A stretch of DNA of 64,000 nucleotides from Amycolatopsis sp. FBCC-B4732 (GTDB lineage Bacteria; Actinomycetota; Actinomycetes; Mycobacteriales; Pseudonocardiaceae): positions 3,124,001-3,188,000 of the forward strand of contig NZ_CP095376.1 in the NCBI RefSeq assembly GCF_023008405.1. The letters run 5' to 3'. The notes beneath the pieces are model-generated. The model was not told the DNA's origin and searched no databases. It saw nothing but the letters and a program-made list of their open reading frames with translations. Both the position numbers and the translations under genes were made by a program. This document shows positions 47,666 to 56,628 of this stretch, in pieces (the stretch's first letter is position 1; every line of letters begins with the position of its first letter).

Positions 47666-49009
47666 ATGGTCCTGGGCGACAACGGCGTCACTCACAAGGT
47701 GGAGGCGGACAGCAAGTCCGGCAAGGTGCAGGTCCGGCGGGCCGCGCTGGCGAGCGCGATCGGCACGACGATCGAGTGGTACGACTTCTTCCTCTACAAC
47801 ACCGCGGCGGCACTGGTCTTCCCGCACCTGTTCTTCCCCGCGTCGAGTGCGTACGCGGGAGCCATGCAGTCCTTCGCCACCTACGCGGTCGGGTTCGCCG
47901 CACGCCCGGTCGGGGCCGCGATCTTCGGGCACTGGGGTGACCGGATCGGACGGAAGGCGACGCTGATCGTCACCCTGCTGCTGATGGGCATCTCCTCCGG
48001 CGTGGTCGGGATGCTGCCCGGCACGTCGGCGATCGGGTTCGCCGCGCCGCTGCTCCTGGTGCTGCTGCGGCTGGTGCAGGGCATCGCCATCGGCGGTGAG
48101 TGGAGCGGCTCGGTGCTGCTCGCGATGGAGTGGGGCGACCAGAGGAAACGCGGCCTGCTGGGCAGTTTCGCGCAGATCGGCGTCCCGGTCGGGCTGGTGC
48201 TCGGCACCGGCGGCATGACGCTGCTGTCGGCAACGCTCTCCCCCGAGGCGTTCGACTCCTGGGGCTGGCGGCTGCCGTTCCTGGCCAGCCTGATCCTGGT
48301 CGGGGTCGGCCTGGTGATCCGGCTGAAGATCCTCGAGACGCCGATGTTCGCCAAGCTCGTGGAGAACCGGCAGACCGCGAAGACGCCGGTGCTCGACGCG
48401 ATCAAGCACCACTGGCGGGAAATCCTGCTCTCGGCCGGCGTCCGGTTCAGCGAGCAGATGCCGTTCTACCTGTTCACCAGCTACGTGCTGATCTACGTCG
48501 TCGCGCGCCACGAGTTCAGCAAGACGTTCGTGCTCAACGCGGTCCTCGTCGGGGCGGCGTGCGAACTGGCGCTGATCCCGCTGTTCTCGTCGCTGTCGGA
48601 CCGCTTCGGACGCAAGAAGGTGTACCTGACCGGCGCGGTGTTCACCGCGGTGATCGCGTTCCCGTACTTCACGATCCTGGCGCACGGCAGCCACGCGCTG
48701 GTGTTCGTCGCGGTGGTGGTGTCGTTCGTCCCGCACGCGCTGCAGTACGGGCCGCAGGCGGCGCTGATCGGCGAGAGCTTCCCGACGCACCTGCGCTACG
48801 GCGGTGCCGGGCTGGGTTACCAGCTGGCTTCGGTGTTCGCGGGCGGGCCGGCGCCGCTGCTGGCGACGTGGCTGCTGCACACGACCGGGACGCCGTACTC
48901 GATCTCGGGCTACATCGTGCTCTCGGCGGTGGTCACGGTGGCGTGCGTGATCGCGTTGAAGGACCGTTCGAAGGCCGACATCGACGACGTTTCCGTGTAC
49001 CAGCGCTGA
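47666..49009 (+). CDS. MHS-family MFS transporter
   Basis: 447 residues; ATG with GGAGG nine bases upstream. Metabolite:H+ symporter signature: ASAIGTTIEWYDFFLYNTAA near the N-terminus, AAIFGHWGDRIGRKATL (MFS motif A), LRLVQGIAIGGEWSGSVLLA, LSDRFGRKKVYLTGA. Twelve predicted membrane segments. Relatives carry shikimate, proline/betaine or citrate; the substrate here is unknown. Followed by a perfect terminator. Confidence 0.92.
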   Translation: MVLGDNGVTHKVEADSKSGKVQVRRAALASAIGTTIEWYDFFLYNTAAALVFPHLFFPASSAYAGAMQSFATYAVGFAARPVGAAIFGHWGDRIGRKATLIVTLLLMGISSGVVGMLPGTSAIGFAAPLLLVLLRLVQGIAIGGEWSGSVLLAMEWGDQRKRGLLGSFAQIGVPVGLVLGTGGMTLLSATLSPEAFDSWGWRLPFLASLILVGVGLVIRLKILETPMFAKLVENRQTAKTPVLDAIKHHWREILLSAGVRFSEQMPFYLFTSYVLIYVVARHEFSKTFVLNAVLVGAACELALIPLFSSLSDRFGRKKVYLTGAVFTAVIAFPYFTILAHGSHALVFVAVVVSFVPHALQYGPQAALIGESFPTHLRYGGAGLGYQLASVFAGGPAPLLATWLLHTTGTPYSISGYIVLSAVVTVACVIALKDRSKADIDDVSVYQR

Positions 49010-49012
49010 AAG

Positions 49013-49049
49013 CCGTGAAGGCCACCTCGACTCGAGGTGGCCTTCACGG
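49013..49049. terminator. Bidirectional terminator hairpin
   Basis: CCGTGAAGGCCACCTC (49013-49028) pairs perfectly with GAGGTGGCCTTCACGG (49034-49049) around GACTC. It lies between the converging MHS transporter and SPFH genes. Confidence 0.85.
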
Positions 49050-49060
49050 TGTTCGGTGCG

Positions 49061-50491
49061 TCAGCGGCGCGGGCCGCCCTGGGGGCCGCCGAACGGGGGC
49101 TGCTGCGGGAACGGCCCGCTGCCCGGGTTCTGCTGCTGCGGGCCGCCGAACTGGCCCGGGGGCGGCGACTGCGGTACCGGCTGGCCCTGGTACTGCTGGG
49201 CACCCGGGGGCGGCCCGGCCGGGGACTGCGGCTGGGGCAGCGCCGGCTGGCCGCTCTGCGGGGTCGGCGGCTGCTGCGGGGCCGGCGTGACCTCCGTGCC
49301 GCGGTCCTCGTCCGGTTCCGGCGCGGGCTGCGGCTGGGACGGGCGCGGGATCGACGGCCGCGCGGACGGCGCCGACGGGGCCCCGATCGCCGGGACCTCC
49401 TTGCGGGCCACGGCTTCCGCGGCCGCGACGGCCTCGGCGACCTTCGGATCGCTCTTGGTCTCGAACCAGCTGGAGACCTCTTCGTCCTCGAGGTCGGGCT
49501 TGGCCGGGACGTCGTCCTCCTTCGGCGGCTCGTAGCGGAAGACCCCGTCGTCACCGGGGGCACCGAGCGCGCGGGCGAAGCCTTCGAGGGCCTTGCCGTA
49601 GTCGCTGGGGATCATCCAGACCTTGTTCGCGTCGCCCTGCGCCATCTGCGGCAGCGTCTGCAGGTACTGGTAGGCCAGCACCTCCGGGGTCGGGCGGCCG
49701 GCCTTGATCGCGGCGAACACCTTCTCGATCGCCTTCGCCTGACCCTGCGCCTGCAGGTACCGCGCGGCCCGCTCACCCTGCGCCCGCAGGATCCGGGACT
49801 GCCGCTCGGCTTCGGCGGCGAGGATGGTGGCCTGGCGGGCACCTTCGGCGGAGAGGATCTGGCTCTGCTTCTGACCTTCCGCCGTCTTGATCGCGGACTC
49901 CCGCTGACCTTCGGCGGTGAGGATCATGGCGCGCTTCTCGCGGTCGGCGCGCATCTGCTTCTCCATCGAGTCCTGGATGGAGGGCGGCGGGTCGATCGCC
50001 TTCAGCTCGACCCGGCTCACGCGGATGCCCCACCGGCCGGTCGCCTCGTCCAGCACCCCGCGCAGCTGGGTGTTGATGGAGTCGCGGGAGGTCAGGGTCT
50101 GCTCGAGGCTCATGCCACCGACGACGTTGCGGAGCGTGGTGGTGGTCAGCTGCTCGACACCGACGATGTAGTTGGAGATCTCGTACACCGCGGCGCGCGA
50201 GTCCGTGACCTGGAAGTACACGACGGTGTCGATCGACACCGTCAGGTTGTCCTCGGTGATCACCGGCTGCGGCGGGAACGAGACGACCTGCTCGCGCAGG
50301 TCGATCCGGGCGCGCACCTTGTCCAGGAACGGCACGAGGATGTTCAGGCCCGGTGAGGCGACCGTGCGGAACCGGCCGAGCCGTTCGATCACGGCGGACT
50401 GGGCCTGCGGCACCACCATGACCGCCTTGGCTATCGTGATGACCACGAGCAGGGCCAAGGCTATGACCAGCCCGATCACAAATCCGGTCAA
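49061..50491 (-). CDS. SPFH/Band 7 (stomatin-like) membrane protein
   Basis: 476 residues; TTG start with AAGGGGAA six bases upstream. One N-terminal membrane helix (VIGLVIALALLVVITIAKAV), SPFH domain at ~30-190 (VIERLGRFRTVASPGLNILV, LREQVVSFPPQPVITEDNLT, TTLRNVVGGMSLEQTLTSRD), then a repetitive coiled coil of AEGQ/AE units (TAEGQRESAIKTAEGQKQS), a YLQTLPQMA motif and a ~130-residue Pro/Gln-rich tail ending GGPQGGPRR. QmcA-like scaffold of membrane microdomains. Encoded with NfeD and a short SPFH protein on the same strand. Confidence 0.93.
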   Translation of the reverse strand: MTGFVIGLVIALALLVVITIAKAVMVVPQAQSAVIERLGRFRTVASPGLNILVPFLDKVRARIDLREQVVSFPPQPVITEDNLTVSIDTVVYFQVTDSRAAVYEISNYIVGVEQLTTTTLRNVVGGMSLEQTLTSRDSINTQLRGVLDEATGRWGIRVSRVELKAIDPPPSIQDSMEKQMRADREKRAMILTAEGQRESAIKTAEGQKQSQILSAEGARQATILAAEAERQSRILRAQGERAARYLQAQGQAKAIEKVFAAIKAGRPTPEVLAYQYLQTLPQMAQGDANKVWMIPSDYGKALEGFARALGAPGDDGVFRYEPPKEDDVPAKPDLEDEEVSSWFETKSDPKVAEAVAAAEAVARKEVPAIGAPSAPSARPSIPRPSQPQPAPEPDEDRGTEVTPAPQQPPTPQSGQPALPQPQSPAGPPPGAQQYQGQPVPQSPPPGQFGGPQQQNPGSGPFPQQPPFGGPQGGPRR

Positions 50492-50507
50492 GAGAATTTC
50501 CCCTTAC

Positions 50508-50996
50508 CTAGTACCATTCTTGCGCGGTTGACGGTGTCTCGGGTGCCGCCGGGCGCCGTACCGAAAGCTCGAGCTTCCGCACGGCGACGCCCCAGCGGCC
50601 GGTGGTGTCGCGCAGGACCGTCCACACCGTGCGGTGGAGGTCCCCCGGCGCGGCGACGGCGCGCTCGGCGGTGGTCCGGCCGGCTTCCTGCCGCAGCGCG
50701 GTGCGCACCAGCTGTTCGATCGCGATGGCCGGGTTGCTGATCGCGTAGGTCGCCAGCTGCGGGTCGGTGATCGTGAAGACGATTTCGAAGCCGGCGTCGA
50801 CCTCCTTGCCGTCCCCCGTGGCGACCGGCCGCGGCGGCGCGGACAGGATCTGCTCGCCCAGGTCGACGCGCACCCGGACGCTGTCGACGAAGGGCAGCAC
50901 GAAGTGACGGCCGGGACCGAGGACGACGCGGAACTTCCCGAGCCGTTCGATCACCGCGGCCCGGCCTTCGCCGACGGTGACGAGACCGAGGCTCAC
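50508..50996 (-). CDS. Short SPFH-domain protein
   Basis: 162 residues from a GTG that overlaps the NfeD stop as GTGA (50993-50996). It is an SPFH domain only: VGEGRAAVIERLGKFRVVLG, RVRVDLGEQILSAPPRPVAT, FTITDPQLATYAISNPAIAI, TVWTVLRDTTGRWGVAVRKL. It lacks the membrane helix, coiled coil and tail of the neighbour, to which it is clearly paralogous. It may cap or co-assemble with the full-length protein; this is inference. Confidence 0.84.
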   Translation of the reverse strand: MSLGLVTVGEGRAAVIERLGKFRVVLGPGRHFVLPFVDSVRVRVDLGEQILSAPPRPVATGDGKEVDAGFEIVFTITDPQLATYAISNPAIAIEQLVRTALRQEAGRTTAERAVAAPGDLHRTVWTVLRDTTGRWGVAVRKLELSVRRPAAPETPSTAQEWY

Positions 50997-51427
50997 GGCT
51001 CGGTCGCCACGACGGCGGTGGCCCCGGAGATCTCGACGACGGTGACCGACGTGCCGGGCTGGATGGGCGGGAGGTGCTCGGACATGCTGCGCGCCGACCA
51101 GACGTCCCCGGCCAGCTTCACCCGGCCCGCCTCGTAGTCCACTGTGGACACGACGACGGCGCGCGCCCCGATCAGCGCCTCGATGCCGGTGTGGTGGGTC
51201 GGGCCGGCGAGGAAGCGCCGTTTGAGCGCGGGCCGCACCAGCACGAGCATGCCGACGGAGGTGACGGCGAACACGGCGACGTCGATGAAGACGTTCCCGG
51301 TGAGCACCTCGGCGCCGGCGCCGAAGAGCGCGGCGACCCCCAGCATGATCAGCACGAAGTCGCCGGAGACGACTTCCGCGATCATCAGGGCGATGCCGAC
51401 GATCAACCAGACCAGTGCCCAAGACAT
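50993..51427 (-). CDS. NfeD-like membrane protein
   Basis: 144 residues. Three hydrophobic segments in the first ~70 residues (ALVWLIVGIALMIAEVVSG, LIMLGVAALFGAGAEVL, IDVAVFAVTSVGMLVLVRPA) and a C-terminal OB-fold NfeD domain (GARAVVVSTVDYEAGRVKLA, GTSVTVVEISGATAVVA). NfeD proteins are regular partners of SPFH proteins. First gene of the NfeD/short SPFH/SPFH operon. An inverted repeat GCGCCGG-N6-CCGGCGC (51447-51466) lies upstream, between DUF3097 and this gene. Confidence 0.9.
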   Translation of the reverse strand: MSWALVWLIVGIALMIAEVVSGDFVLIMLGVAALFGAGAEVLTGNVFIDVAVFAVTSVGMLVLVRPALKRRFLAGPTHHTGIEALIGARAVVVSTVDYEAGRVKLAGDVWSARSMSEHLPPIQPGTSVTVVEISGATAVVATEP

Positions 51428-51511
51428 GGCTTCATGCTCTCAGATCGCGCCGGATCGCACCGGCGCAGTGACGGGACGTGACCTTCGCGTGACCTGGGAC
51501 AAATCGGACAT

Positions 51512-52327
51512 TCAGTCCTCCTCGGCGGGTTCGGTGACGAAGTCGATGAGCCGCTCCACGGCCCCGATGAGCGGGGTCTCGAGGTCGCGGAAACTGCTCA
51601 CCCCGCTCAGGACACGTTGCCAGCCTTCGAAAGGTTGCCCCCAGCCGAGCGCGTCGCAGATCCCCTGCTTCCACTCGGTGCCGCGCGGGATCTTCGGCCA
51701 CGCCTCGATCCCGACCGCCGCGGGCCGCACGGCTTCCCAGACGTCGATGTACGGGTGCCCGGTGACCAGCACGTTCTCGTCGCGGACGGCCGCGACCAGC
51801 CGCGACTCCTTGCTGCCGGGGACGAGGTGGTCGACCAGTACGCCCAGGCGGCGGCCGGGGCCGGTGCCGAACTCGGCGATGCGGTCGGCGAGCACGTCGA
51901 CGCCGTCCAGCGGTTCGACGACGACGCCTTCGACGCGCAGGTCGTGGCCCCAGACGCGTTCGACGAGCTCGGCGTCGTGCTTGCCTTCGACCCAGATGCG
52001 GGAGTCGCGGGCGACGCGGGCCCGCAGGCCCTGGACCTTGACCGAGCCGGACGCCGAGATCTGCCGCTCGGGTGCCTTGGCCGGGGCCTTGAACGGCACC
52101 AGCGTCACCGGCTTGCCCTCCAGCAGGAAGCCGGCGGGGACGAACGGGAAGACGCGGTGGCGGCCCTTGGCGTCTTCGAGCACGACGTTGCCGTACTCGA
52201 TCTTCACCACCGCGCCGCAGAAGCCGCTGACCGGGTCCTCGACCACGAGCCCGGGTTCGGCGGGGACCTCCGGCACCTTCTTGCGGCGCTTGCCGGCGAG
52301 CACGTCGTCATAGGAGTGGGAGCGCAC
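51512..52327 (-). CDS. DUF3097 family protein
   Basis: 271 residues. Conserved actinobacterial protein: SHSYDDVLAGKRRKKVPEVP at the N-terminus, then RIWVEGKHDAELVERVWGHD (~110-129), LGVLVDHLVPGSKESRL, VTGHPYIDVWEAVRP. The EGKHDAEL segment followed by a LVDHL strand resembles a TOPRIM-like core, but this is my reading rather than an established assignment. Role unknown. Confidence 0.85.
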   Translation of the reverse strand: MRSHSYDDVLAGKRRKKVPEVPAEPGLVVEDPVSGFCGAVVKIEYGNVVLEDAKGRHRVFPFVPAGFLLEGKPVTLVPFKAPAKAPERQISASGSVKVQGLRARVARDSRIWVEGKHDAELVERVWGHDLRVEGVVVEPLDGVDVLADRIAEFGTGPGRRLGVLVDHLVPGSKESRLVAAVRDENVLVTGHPYIDVWEAVRPAAVGIEAWPKIPRGTEWKQGICDALGWGQPFEGWQRVLSGVSSFRDLETPLIGAVERLIDFVTEPAEED

Positions 52328-52378
52328 GACCTGGGAACTTAGCGGCCGTGGCGCCCTCGGCGGGGCGTGCCACGCCGG

Positions 52379-53272
52379 TCAGCGGGACAGTTCCAGCAGG
52401 GCTTCGGTGAACGGAGTGCGCTCGCCGCGGCGCAGCGGTGCGTGGGCGGCCAGCGGAGCGAGCGCGGCGCACCACGCGAGGGCGCGGTCCGCGTCGAGGC
52501 CGGGCAGGTGCGGCCGGAGCGCTTCGACGCCGTCGTCCAGCGTGCCGCCGGCGGCCAGCGGCAGGTAGAGCCAGTCGGCGAGGTCGAAGGCCGGGTCGCC
52601 GACGCTCGGTCGCGGGTCGATCGCGACCAGGCCGCGGCCGGGGCCGGCGTCGAGGACGTTGCCCGGGTGCAGGTCGCCGTGCACGACCGCGACCGGTCCG
52701 TCCTGGGCCAGTGCCATCGCCCGGTGCCGGGCCCGCGCGAGGAGTTCCGGAGTCAGGTACGGCTCGGCCGCGGAGCCCGAGCCCACGACGGTGCGCTCGG
52801 TGATGTCGTACATGAACGTCACCCGGTCGGTGAGCGGCGGCAGGTCTTCAGAGGGCTTGACGCCGTGCAGCTCGGCCAGCATTTCGCCCAGCTCCGGCCA
52901 CGGGACCTCGCGGCCGCGCAGTTCGGTGCCGGGGACCAGGCCTTCGAGCAGGATCGCGCCGGCGTCGAGGTCGGTGCCGAGGACCTGCACCGCCCGCGTG
53001 CACCCGGCCCAGGCGCGCAGGCCGGTGGCCTCGAGCCGGGCGACCTCGGGGTCCGGGGTCAGCTTGAGCACGCGCAGGTCGCCGCCGGGGCCGGTGCACA
53101 GCAGGGTGCGGCCGGTGTTGCCGGGCCGGGCCTCGCGGACGGTCAGCCCCCACCGCGCGCTCAGGCGGGCGACCAGGCCGGGGAAGGTGTCGCACCAGGG
53201 TTCGGCCAGGTCGGCGCCGAAACGGCCGACGAGCCGGGCCCGGGTCGCGGCGTCGATCAGAACAGCGGCCAC
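52379..53272 (-). CDS. Aminoglycoside phosphotransferase-like kinase
   Basis: 297 residues from GTG 53272. Protein-kinase-like fold: GDLRVLKLTPDPEVARLEAT (ATP-anchoring Lys), EMLAELHGVKPSEDLPPLTD, Brenner motif VVHGDLHPGNVLDAGP, and the DPR variant of the metal motif, LVAIDPRPSVGDPAFDLADW. Related to hydroxyurea/streptomycin-6-phosphotransferase-like APHs. It overlaps the SCO1664-family gene by 16 bp and may act in the same pathway. Drug resistance is not implied. Confidence 0.85.
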   Translation of the reverse strand: MAAVLIDAATRARLVGRFGADLAEPWCDTFPGLVARLSARWGLTVREARPGNTGRTLLCTGPGGDLRVLKLTPDPEVARLEATGLRAWAGCTRAVQVLGTDLDAGAILLEGLVPGTELRGREVPWPELGEMLAELHGVKPSEDLPPLTDRVTFMYDITERTVVGSGSAAEPYLTPELLARARHRAMALAQDGPVAVVHGDLHPGNVLDAGPGRGLVAIDPRPSVGDPAFDLADWLYLPLAAGGTLDDGVEALRPHLPGLDADRALAWCAALAPLAAHAPLRRGERTPFTEALLELSR

Positions 53273-54060
53273 GGGATGGCGCGCCAGTCGTCGCCCGGCT
53301 CGGGGAAGATGCCTTCGGCGAGCAGGACGTCGGTGCGGTCGGCGAGCGCGCGGATCTCGAAGCCGGTGATGTGCTCGGCCAGGGTCTCGCCGAGGCCGCC
53401 GTCGAGCTCCGAACGCAGCTTGCGCAGCTTCTCGACGACGTCCGGCGGTACCGGCTCGCCGATCCAGCCCCACAGCACGGTGCGCAGCTTCGGGTCGGTG
53501 TGCAGGCAGATGCCGTGGTCGACGCCGTAGACGCGGCCGTCGACGCCGGGCAGCAGGTGCCCGCCCTTGCGGTCGGTGTTGTTGACGACGATGTCGAGCA
53601 CGGCGAGGTCGCGCAGCCCGGGGTGGTCGGCGTGGGCCAGCACCGCGGGTTCGCCGAGCCGGTCGTGGGCGTGCAGCACCGGGCGCCAGCCGTCGGGGAC
53701 GTCGTCGGGCGGGAGGACCTCGACGAGGTCGTCCTCGGTGGTCTCGACCCACAGCTGGACCATGCCGGGACCGAACGGCCCGTCGCGCAGCACGGTCGGC
53801 GGGATGGCGCCGACGCCGGCGGCGTCGGCGATGATCGCGGTGGCTACTTCGCGTCCGGCCAGCGTGCCGTCGGGGAAGTCCCACAGCGGCCGCTCCCCCG
53901 ACACCGGCTTGTAGACGACCCGGCCGGTGACACCGTCGAGCTCGATGGCGCAGAAGAGCGTGACGTTGGAGGCGTCCACCAGCCGGCCTTCGACGTCGAT
54001 GCGGCCGTGGGTGACCAGCTCGCGCGACGCCGGGTCGGCCGGATCGGGGGTGGGGGCCAT
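53257..54060 (-). CDS. SCO1664-family PI3/4-kinase-like protein
   Basis: 267 residues. Conserved actinobacterial family (TIGR03843 as I recall): VDASNVTLFCAIELDGVTGR, VVYKPVSGERPLWDFPDGTL (ATP-binding Lys), VLDIVVNNTDRKGGHLLPG with the catalytic Asp-Arg-Lys, and VYGVDHGICLHTDPKLRTVL with the metal-binding Asp. Resembles HipA/PI3K-type small kinases. In many actinobacteria it lies beside DUF3090 and near mshC; here DUF3090 precedes it by two bases but mshC is not in the window. Confidence 0.88.
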   Translation of the reverse strand: MAPTPDPADPASRELVTHGRIDVEGRLVDASNVTLFCAIELDGVTGRVVYKPVSGERPLWDFPDGTLAGREVATAIIADAAGVGAIPPTVLRDGPFGPGMVQLWVETTEDDLVEVLPPDDVPDGWRPVLHAHDRLGEPAVLAHADHPGLRDLAVLDIVVNNTDRKGGHLLPGVDGRVYGVDHGICLHTDPKLRTVLWGWIGEPVPPDVVEKLRKLRSELDGGLGETLAEHITGFEIRALADRTDVLLAEGIFPEPGDDWRAIPWPLF

Positions 54061-54062
54061 GG

Positions 54063-54638
54063 TCAGTCTTCGTCCGCGTCGGTCTCGCGCCGGTAGCCGT
54101 TCTGCCGGGGGCAGATGTGGCCGGCCGGGTCGAGCGGCTCGCCGCACAGCGGGCACGGCTTGCGGCCGGCGTTGACGACGCGGTCGGCTCGCTCGGCGAA
54201 GGCGCGGGCGGCGGCCGGGCTGAGGAACACGCGGACGGCGTCCGGGCCCTCCTCGGTGTCGTCGAGCACGACCGTTTCGTCGACCTCGCCCTCGGTGATG
54301 GCGAGCAGCTCGATGACGACGGCGCTGGAGTCGGCGTCCCAGCCGAGGCCCATCGTGCCGACGCGGAACTCCTCCTCGACCGGCACGGTGAGGGGGTCGA
54401 CGTCGACGAGGTCCTCGGGGACGTCGTCGGGTACGTCGGCGCCGAAGCGGCTGGCGACCTCTTCGAGGAGCGAGCTGAGCCGCTCCGCGAGGACGACGAC
54501 CTGCTGCTTCTCGATGGTGACGCTGATGGTGCGCACGTCCTCCGATGCCTGGAGGTAGAACGTGCGATCGCCGGGCTCGCCGACGGTGCCGGCGACGAAA
54601 CGATCCGGCTGGCGGAAGACGTGGATTACGCGAGACAT
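54063..54638 (-). CDS. DUF3090 family protein with zinc-ribbon tail
   Basis: 191 residues from ATG 54638. SRVIHVFRQPDRFVAGTVGE, FYLQASEDVRTISVTIEKQQ, VGTMGLGWDADSSAVVIELL, FLSPAAARAFAERADRVVNA and the C-terminal zinc ribbon CPLCGEPLDPAGHICPR. Conserved partner of the SCO1664-family protein; function unknown. Divergent from the S9 peptidase with a 76-bp gap. Confidence 0.9.
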   Translation of the reverse strand: MSRVIHVFRQPDRFVAGTVGEPGDRTFYLQASEDVRTISVTIEKQQVVVLAERLSSLLEEVASRFGADVPDDVPEDLVDVDPLTVPVEEEFRVGTMGLGWDADSSAVVIELLAITEGEVDETVVLDDTEEGPDAVRVFLSPAAARAFAERADRVVNAGRKPCPLCGEPLDPAGHICPRQNGYRRETDADED

Positions 54639-54714
54639 AGCACTGTCGACCCTAGGCCACGGCCGCATGATCGGCATCCGCCGCCCCACCTTCGCGGGCC
54701 GCTAGCCTCTGGGG

Positions 54715-56628
54715 GTGTCTCGGATCTCCCCGTACGGAACCTGGTCTTCGCCCATCACCGCCGCCGAGGTGGCCGCCGCCGGTGGCGGCCCGCAGTGGCT
54801 CGACGTCGTCGGGGACGAGGTGTGGTGGGCCGAGGCGCGGCCCGGTGAGCAGGGCAGGGTCGCCCTGGTGAAGGCCGTGCCGGGCGGGACCGAGGACGTG
54901 CTGCCCGCCCCGTGGAACGTCCGCAACCGGCTGCACGAGTACGGCGGGCGGCCGTGGGCGGTCACCGGCGGTGCCGTCGTGTTCACGCACTGGTCGGATC
55001 AGCGGGTTTACGCGCTGAGCGAAACCGGTGTGGTGCCGCTGACACCGGAGCCCGCCGAGCCCCAGGGCGTCCGCTACGGCGACCTCCGGGCCGGGGCGTC
55101 GGGTGAGGTGTGGGCGGTGCGCGAGCGCGCCACCGGGCCGCGGCCGACCGACGTCGAGCGGGAGCTGGTGGCGATCGCGCTGTCCGGCGGCGAGCGGGTG
55201 CTGGCCGCGAGCCACCGGTTCCTGACCGTGGCGAAGCTGTCGCCGGACGGGCGGCACGCGGCCTGGTTCGGCTGGGACCACCCGGCGATGCCGTGGGACG
55301 GGACCGAGCTGTGCGTCGCGCCGGTGGCCGAGGACGGTTCGTTCGGGCCGCACGAAGTCCTCGCCGGCGGCGCCGAGGTTTCGGTGTGCCAGGTCGAGTG
55401 GGAGACGTCTTCGACGTTGCTGGCGTTGCTGGACCCGGACGGCTGGTGGAACCTGCACCGGGTCGGCCTGGACGGGTCGGTGGTCAACCTCGCGCCGGTG
55501 GAACAGGAACTGGGCGGGCCGCTCTGGAAAGCGGGTTCGCGCTGGTTCGCCCCGCTGGGCGGCGGGCGGCACGCGGTGCTGGCGTCGGGACGGCTCGCCG
55601 TGCTCGACGAGGCGGACGGCTCGGTGACGCCGCTGGGCGAGGAGCTGACGGCGTGGTCCTCGACCGGGTTCGCCGCCTTCGACGGCGGGGTGGCCGGGGT
55701 CGCGGCGGGGCCGGTGCGGGAAGCCGCGGTCGTGCACCTGGCCGGGTCGGTGCTGACCGAGCTGACGCCGCAGCCGGAGCTGCCGGCCGAGTACCTGCCG
55801 GTGCCGCAGGAGCGGGTGATCACGACCGCGGGCGGCGACGAGGTCCCGGTGGTGCTGTACCTGCCGGCGAACCCGGAGTTCGCGGCTCCCGGTGGTGAGC
55901 TGCCGCCGCTGCTGGTGCAGGTGCACGGCGGGCCGACCGGGCAGCACTTCCCGGTGCTGGACCTGGAGATCGCGTACTTCACCAGCCGCGGCATCGGCGT
56001 GGCGGCGGTGAACTACGGCGGGTCGACCGGGTTCGGCCGGGCCTACCGGGAGCGGCTGCGCGAGCAGTGGGGCGTGGTGGACGTGGCCGACTGCGTGGCG
56101 GTGGCCGAGGCGCTGGTGGCGGCCGGGCTGGCCGACGGCGGCCGGCTGGGGATCCGCGGCGGCAGCGCGGGCGGGTTCACCGCGGCGGCGTCGCTGACCA
56201 CGACGAAGACGTACCGGGCGGGCACGGTGATGTACCCGGTGCTGGACCTGGCCGGGTGGACCGGCGACGAGGGCGACACGCACGACTTCGAGTCGCGCTA
56301 CCTCGACGGGCTGGTCGGGCCGTTGCCGGCGGCGAAGCAGCGGTACGTCGAGCGGTCGCCGCTGGCGAACGCCGCGTCGCTGGCCGGGCCGGTGCTGTTC
56401 CAGCAGGGGCTGGAGGACCGGATCTGCCCGCCGGAACAGGCGGACCGGTTCGTGGCCGGGCTGGCCGGACGCGGCATCGCGTACGCCTACCAGCGGTTCC
56501 CGGGTGAGCAGCACGGCTTCCGGCAGGCGGCGACGATCGTGGCGGCGCTGGAGGCGGAGCTGTCGTTCTACGGCCAGGTGCTGGGCTTCGATACGCCGGC
56601 CGTGGCGCGCCTGGAGCTGTCCCGGTGA
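54715..56628 (+). CDS. S9-family prolyl oligopeptidase-type peptidase
   Basis: 637 residues from GTG 54715; TAGCCT at 54703-54708, six bases upstream, suggests a leaderless mRNA. N-terminal beta-propeller (~1-370) with WDHPAMPWDGTELC and a C-terminal alpha/beta-hydrolase domain: LLVQVHGGPTGQHFPVLDLE, GGSTGFGRAYRERLREQWG, nucleophile GIRGGSAGGFTAA, acid LEDRICPPEQADRF and His in FPGEQHGFRQAATI. No signal peptide, so cytoplasmic; likely dipeptidyl-peptidase or acylaminoacyl-peptidase. Overlaps the next gene by 4 bp. Confidence 0.92.
   Translation: MSRISPYGTWSSPITAAEVAAAGGGPQWLDVVGDEVWWAEARPGEQGRVALVKAVPGGTEDVLPAPWNVRNRLHEYGGRPWAVTGGAVVFTHWSDQRVYALSETGVVPLTPEPAEPQGVRYGDLRAGASGEVWAVRERATGPRPTDVERELVAIALSGGERVLAASHRFLTVAKLSPDGRHAAWFGWDHPAMPWDGTELCVAPVAEDGSFGPHEVLAGGAEVSVCQVEWETSSTLLALLDPDGWWNLHRVGLDGSVVNLAPVEQELGGPLWKAGSRWFAPLGGGRHAVLASGRLAVLDEADGSVTPLGEELTAWSSTGFAAFDGGVAGVAAGPVREAAVVHLAGSVLTELTPQPELPAEYLPVPQERVITTAGGDEVPVVLYLPANPEFAAPGGELPPLLVQVHGGPTGQHFPVLDLEIAYFTSRGIGVAAVNYGGSTGFGRAYRERLREQWGVVDVADCVAVAEALVAAGLADGGRLGIRGGSAGGFTAAASLTTTKTYRAGTVMYPVLDLAGWTGDEGDTHDFESRYLDGLVGPLPAAKQRYVERSPLANAASLAGPVLFQQGLEDRICPPEQADRFVAGLAGRGIAYAYQRFPGEQHGFRQAATIVAALEAELSFYGQVLGFDTPAVARLELSR

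Noticed and set aside
52379..53272. Aminoglycoside resistance gene
   Set aside because: APH-fold motifs are present, but the context is a conserved actinobacterial kinase/DUF3090 cluster; resistance is not supported.
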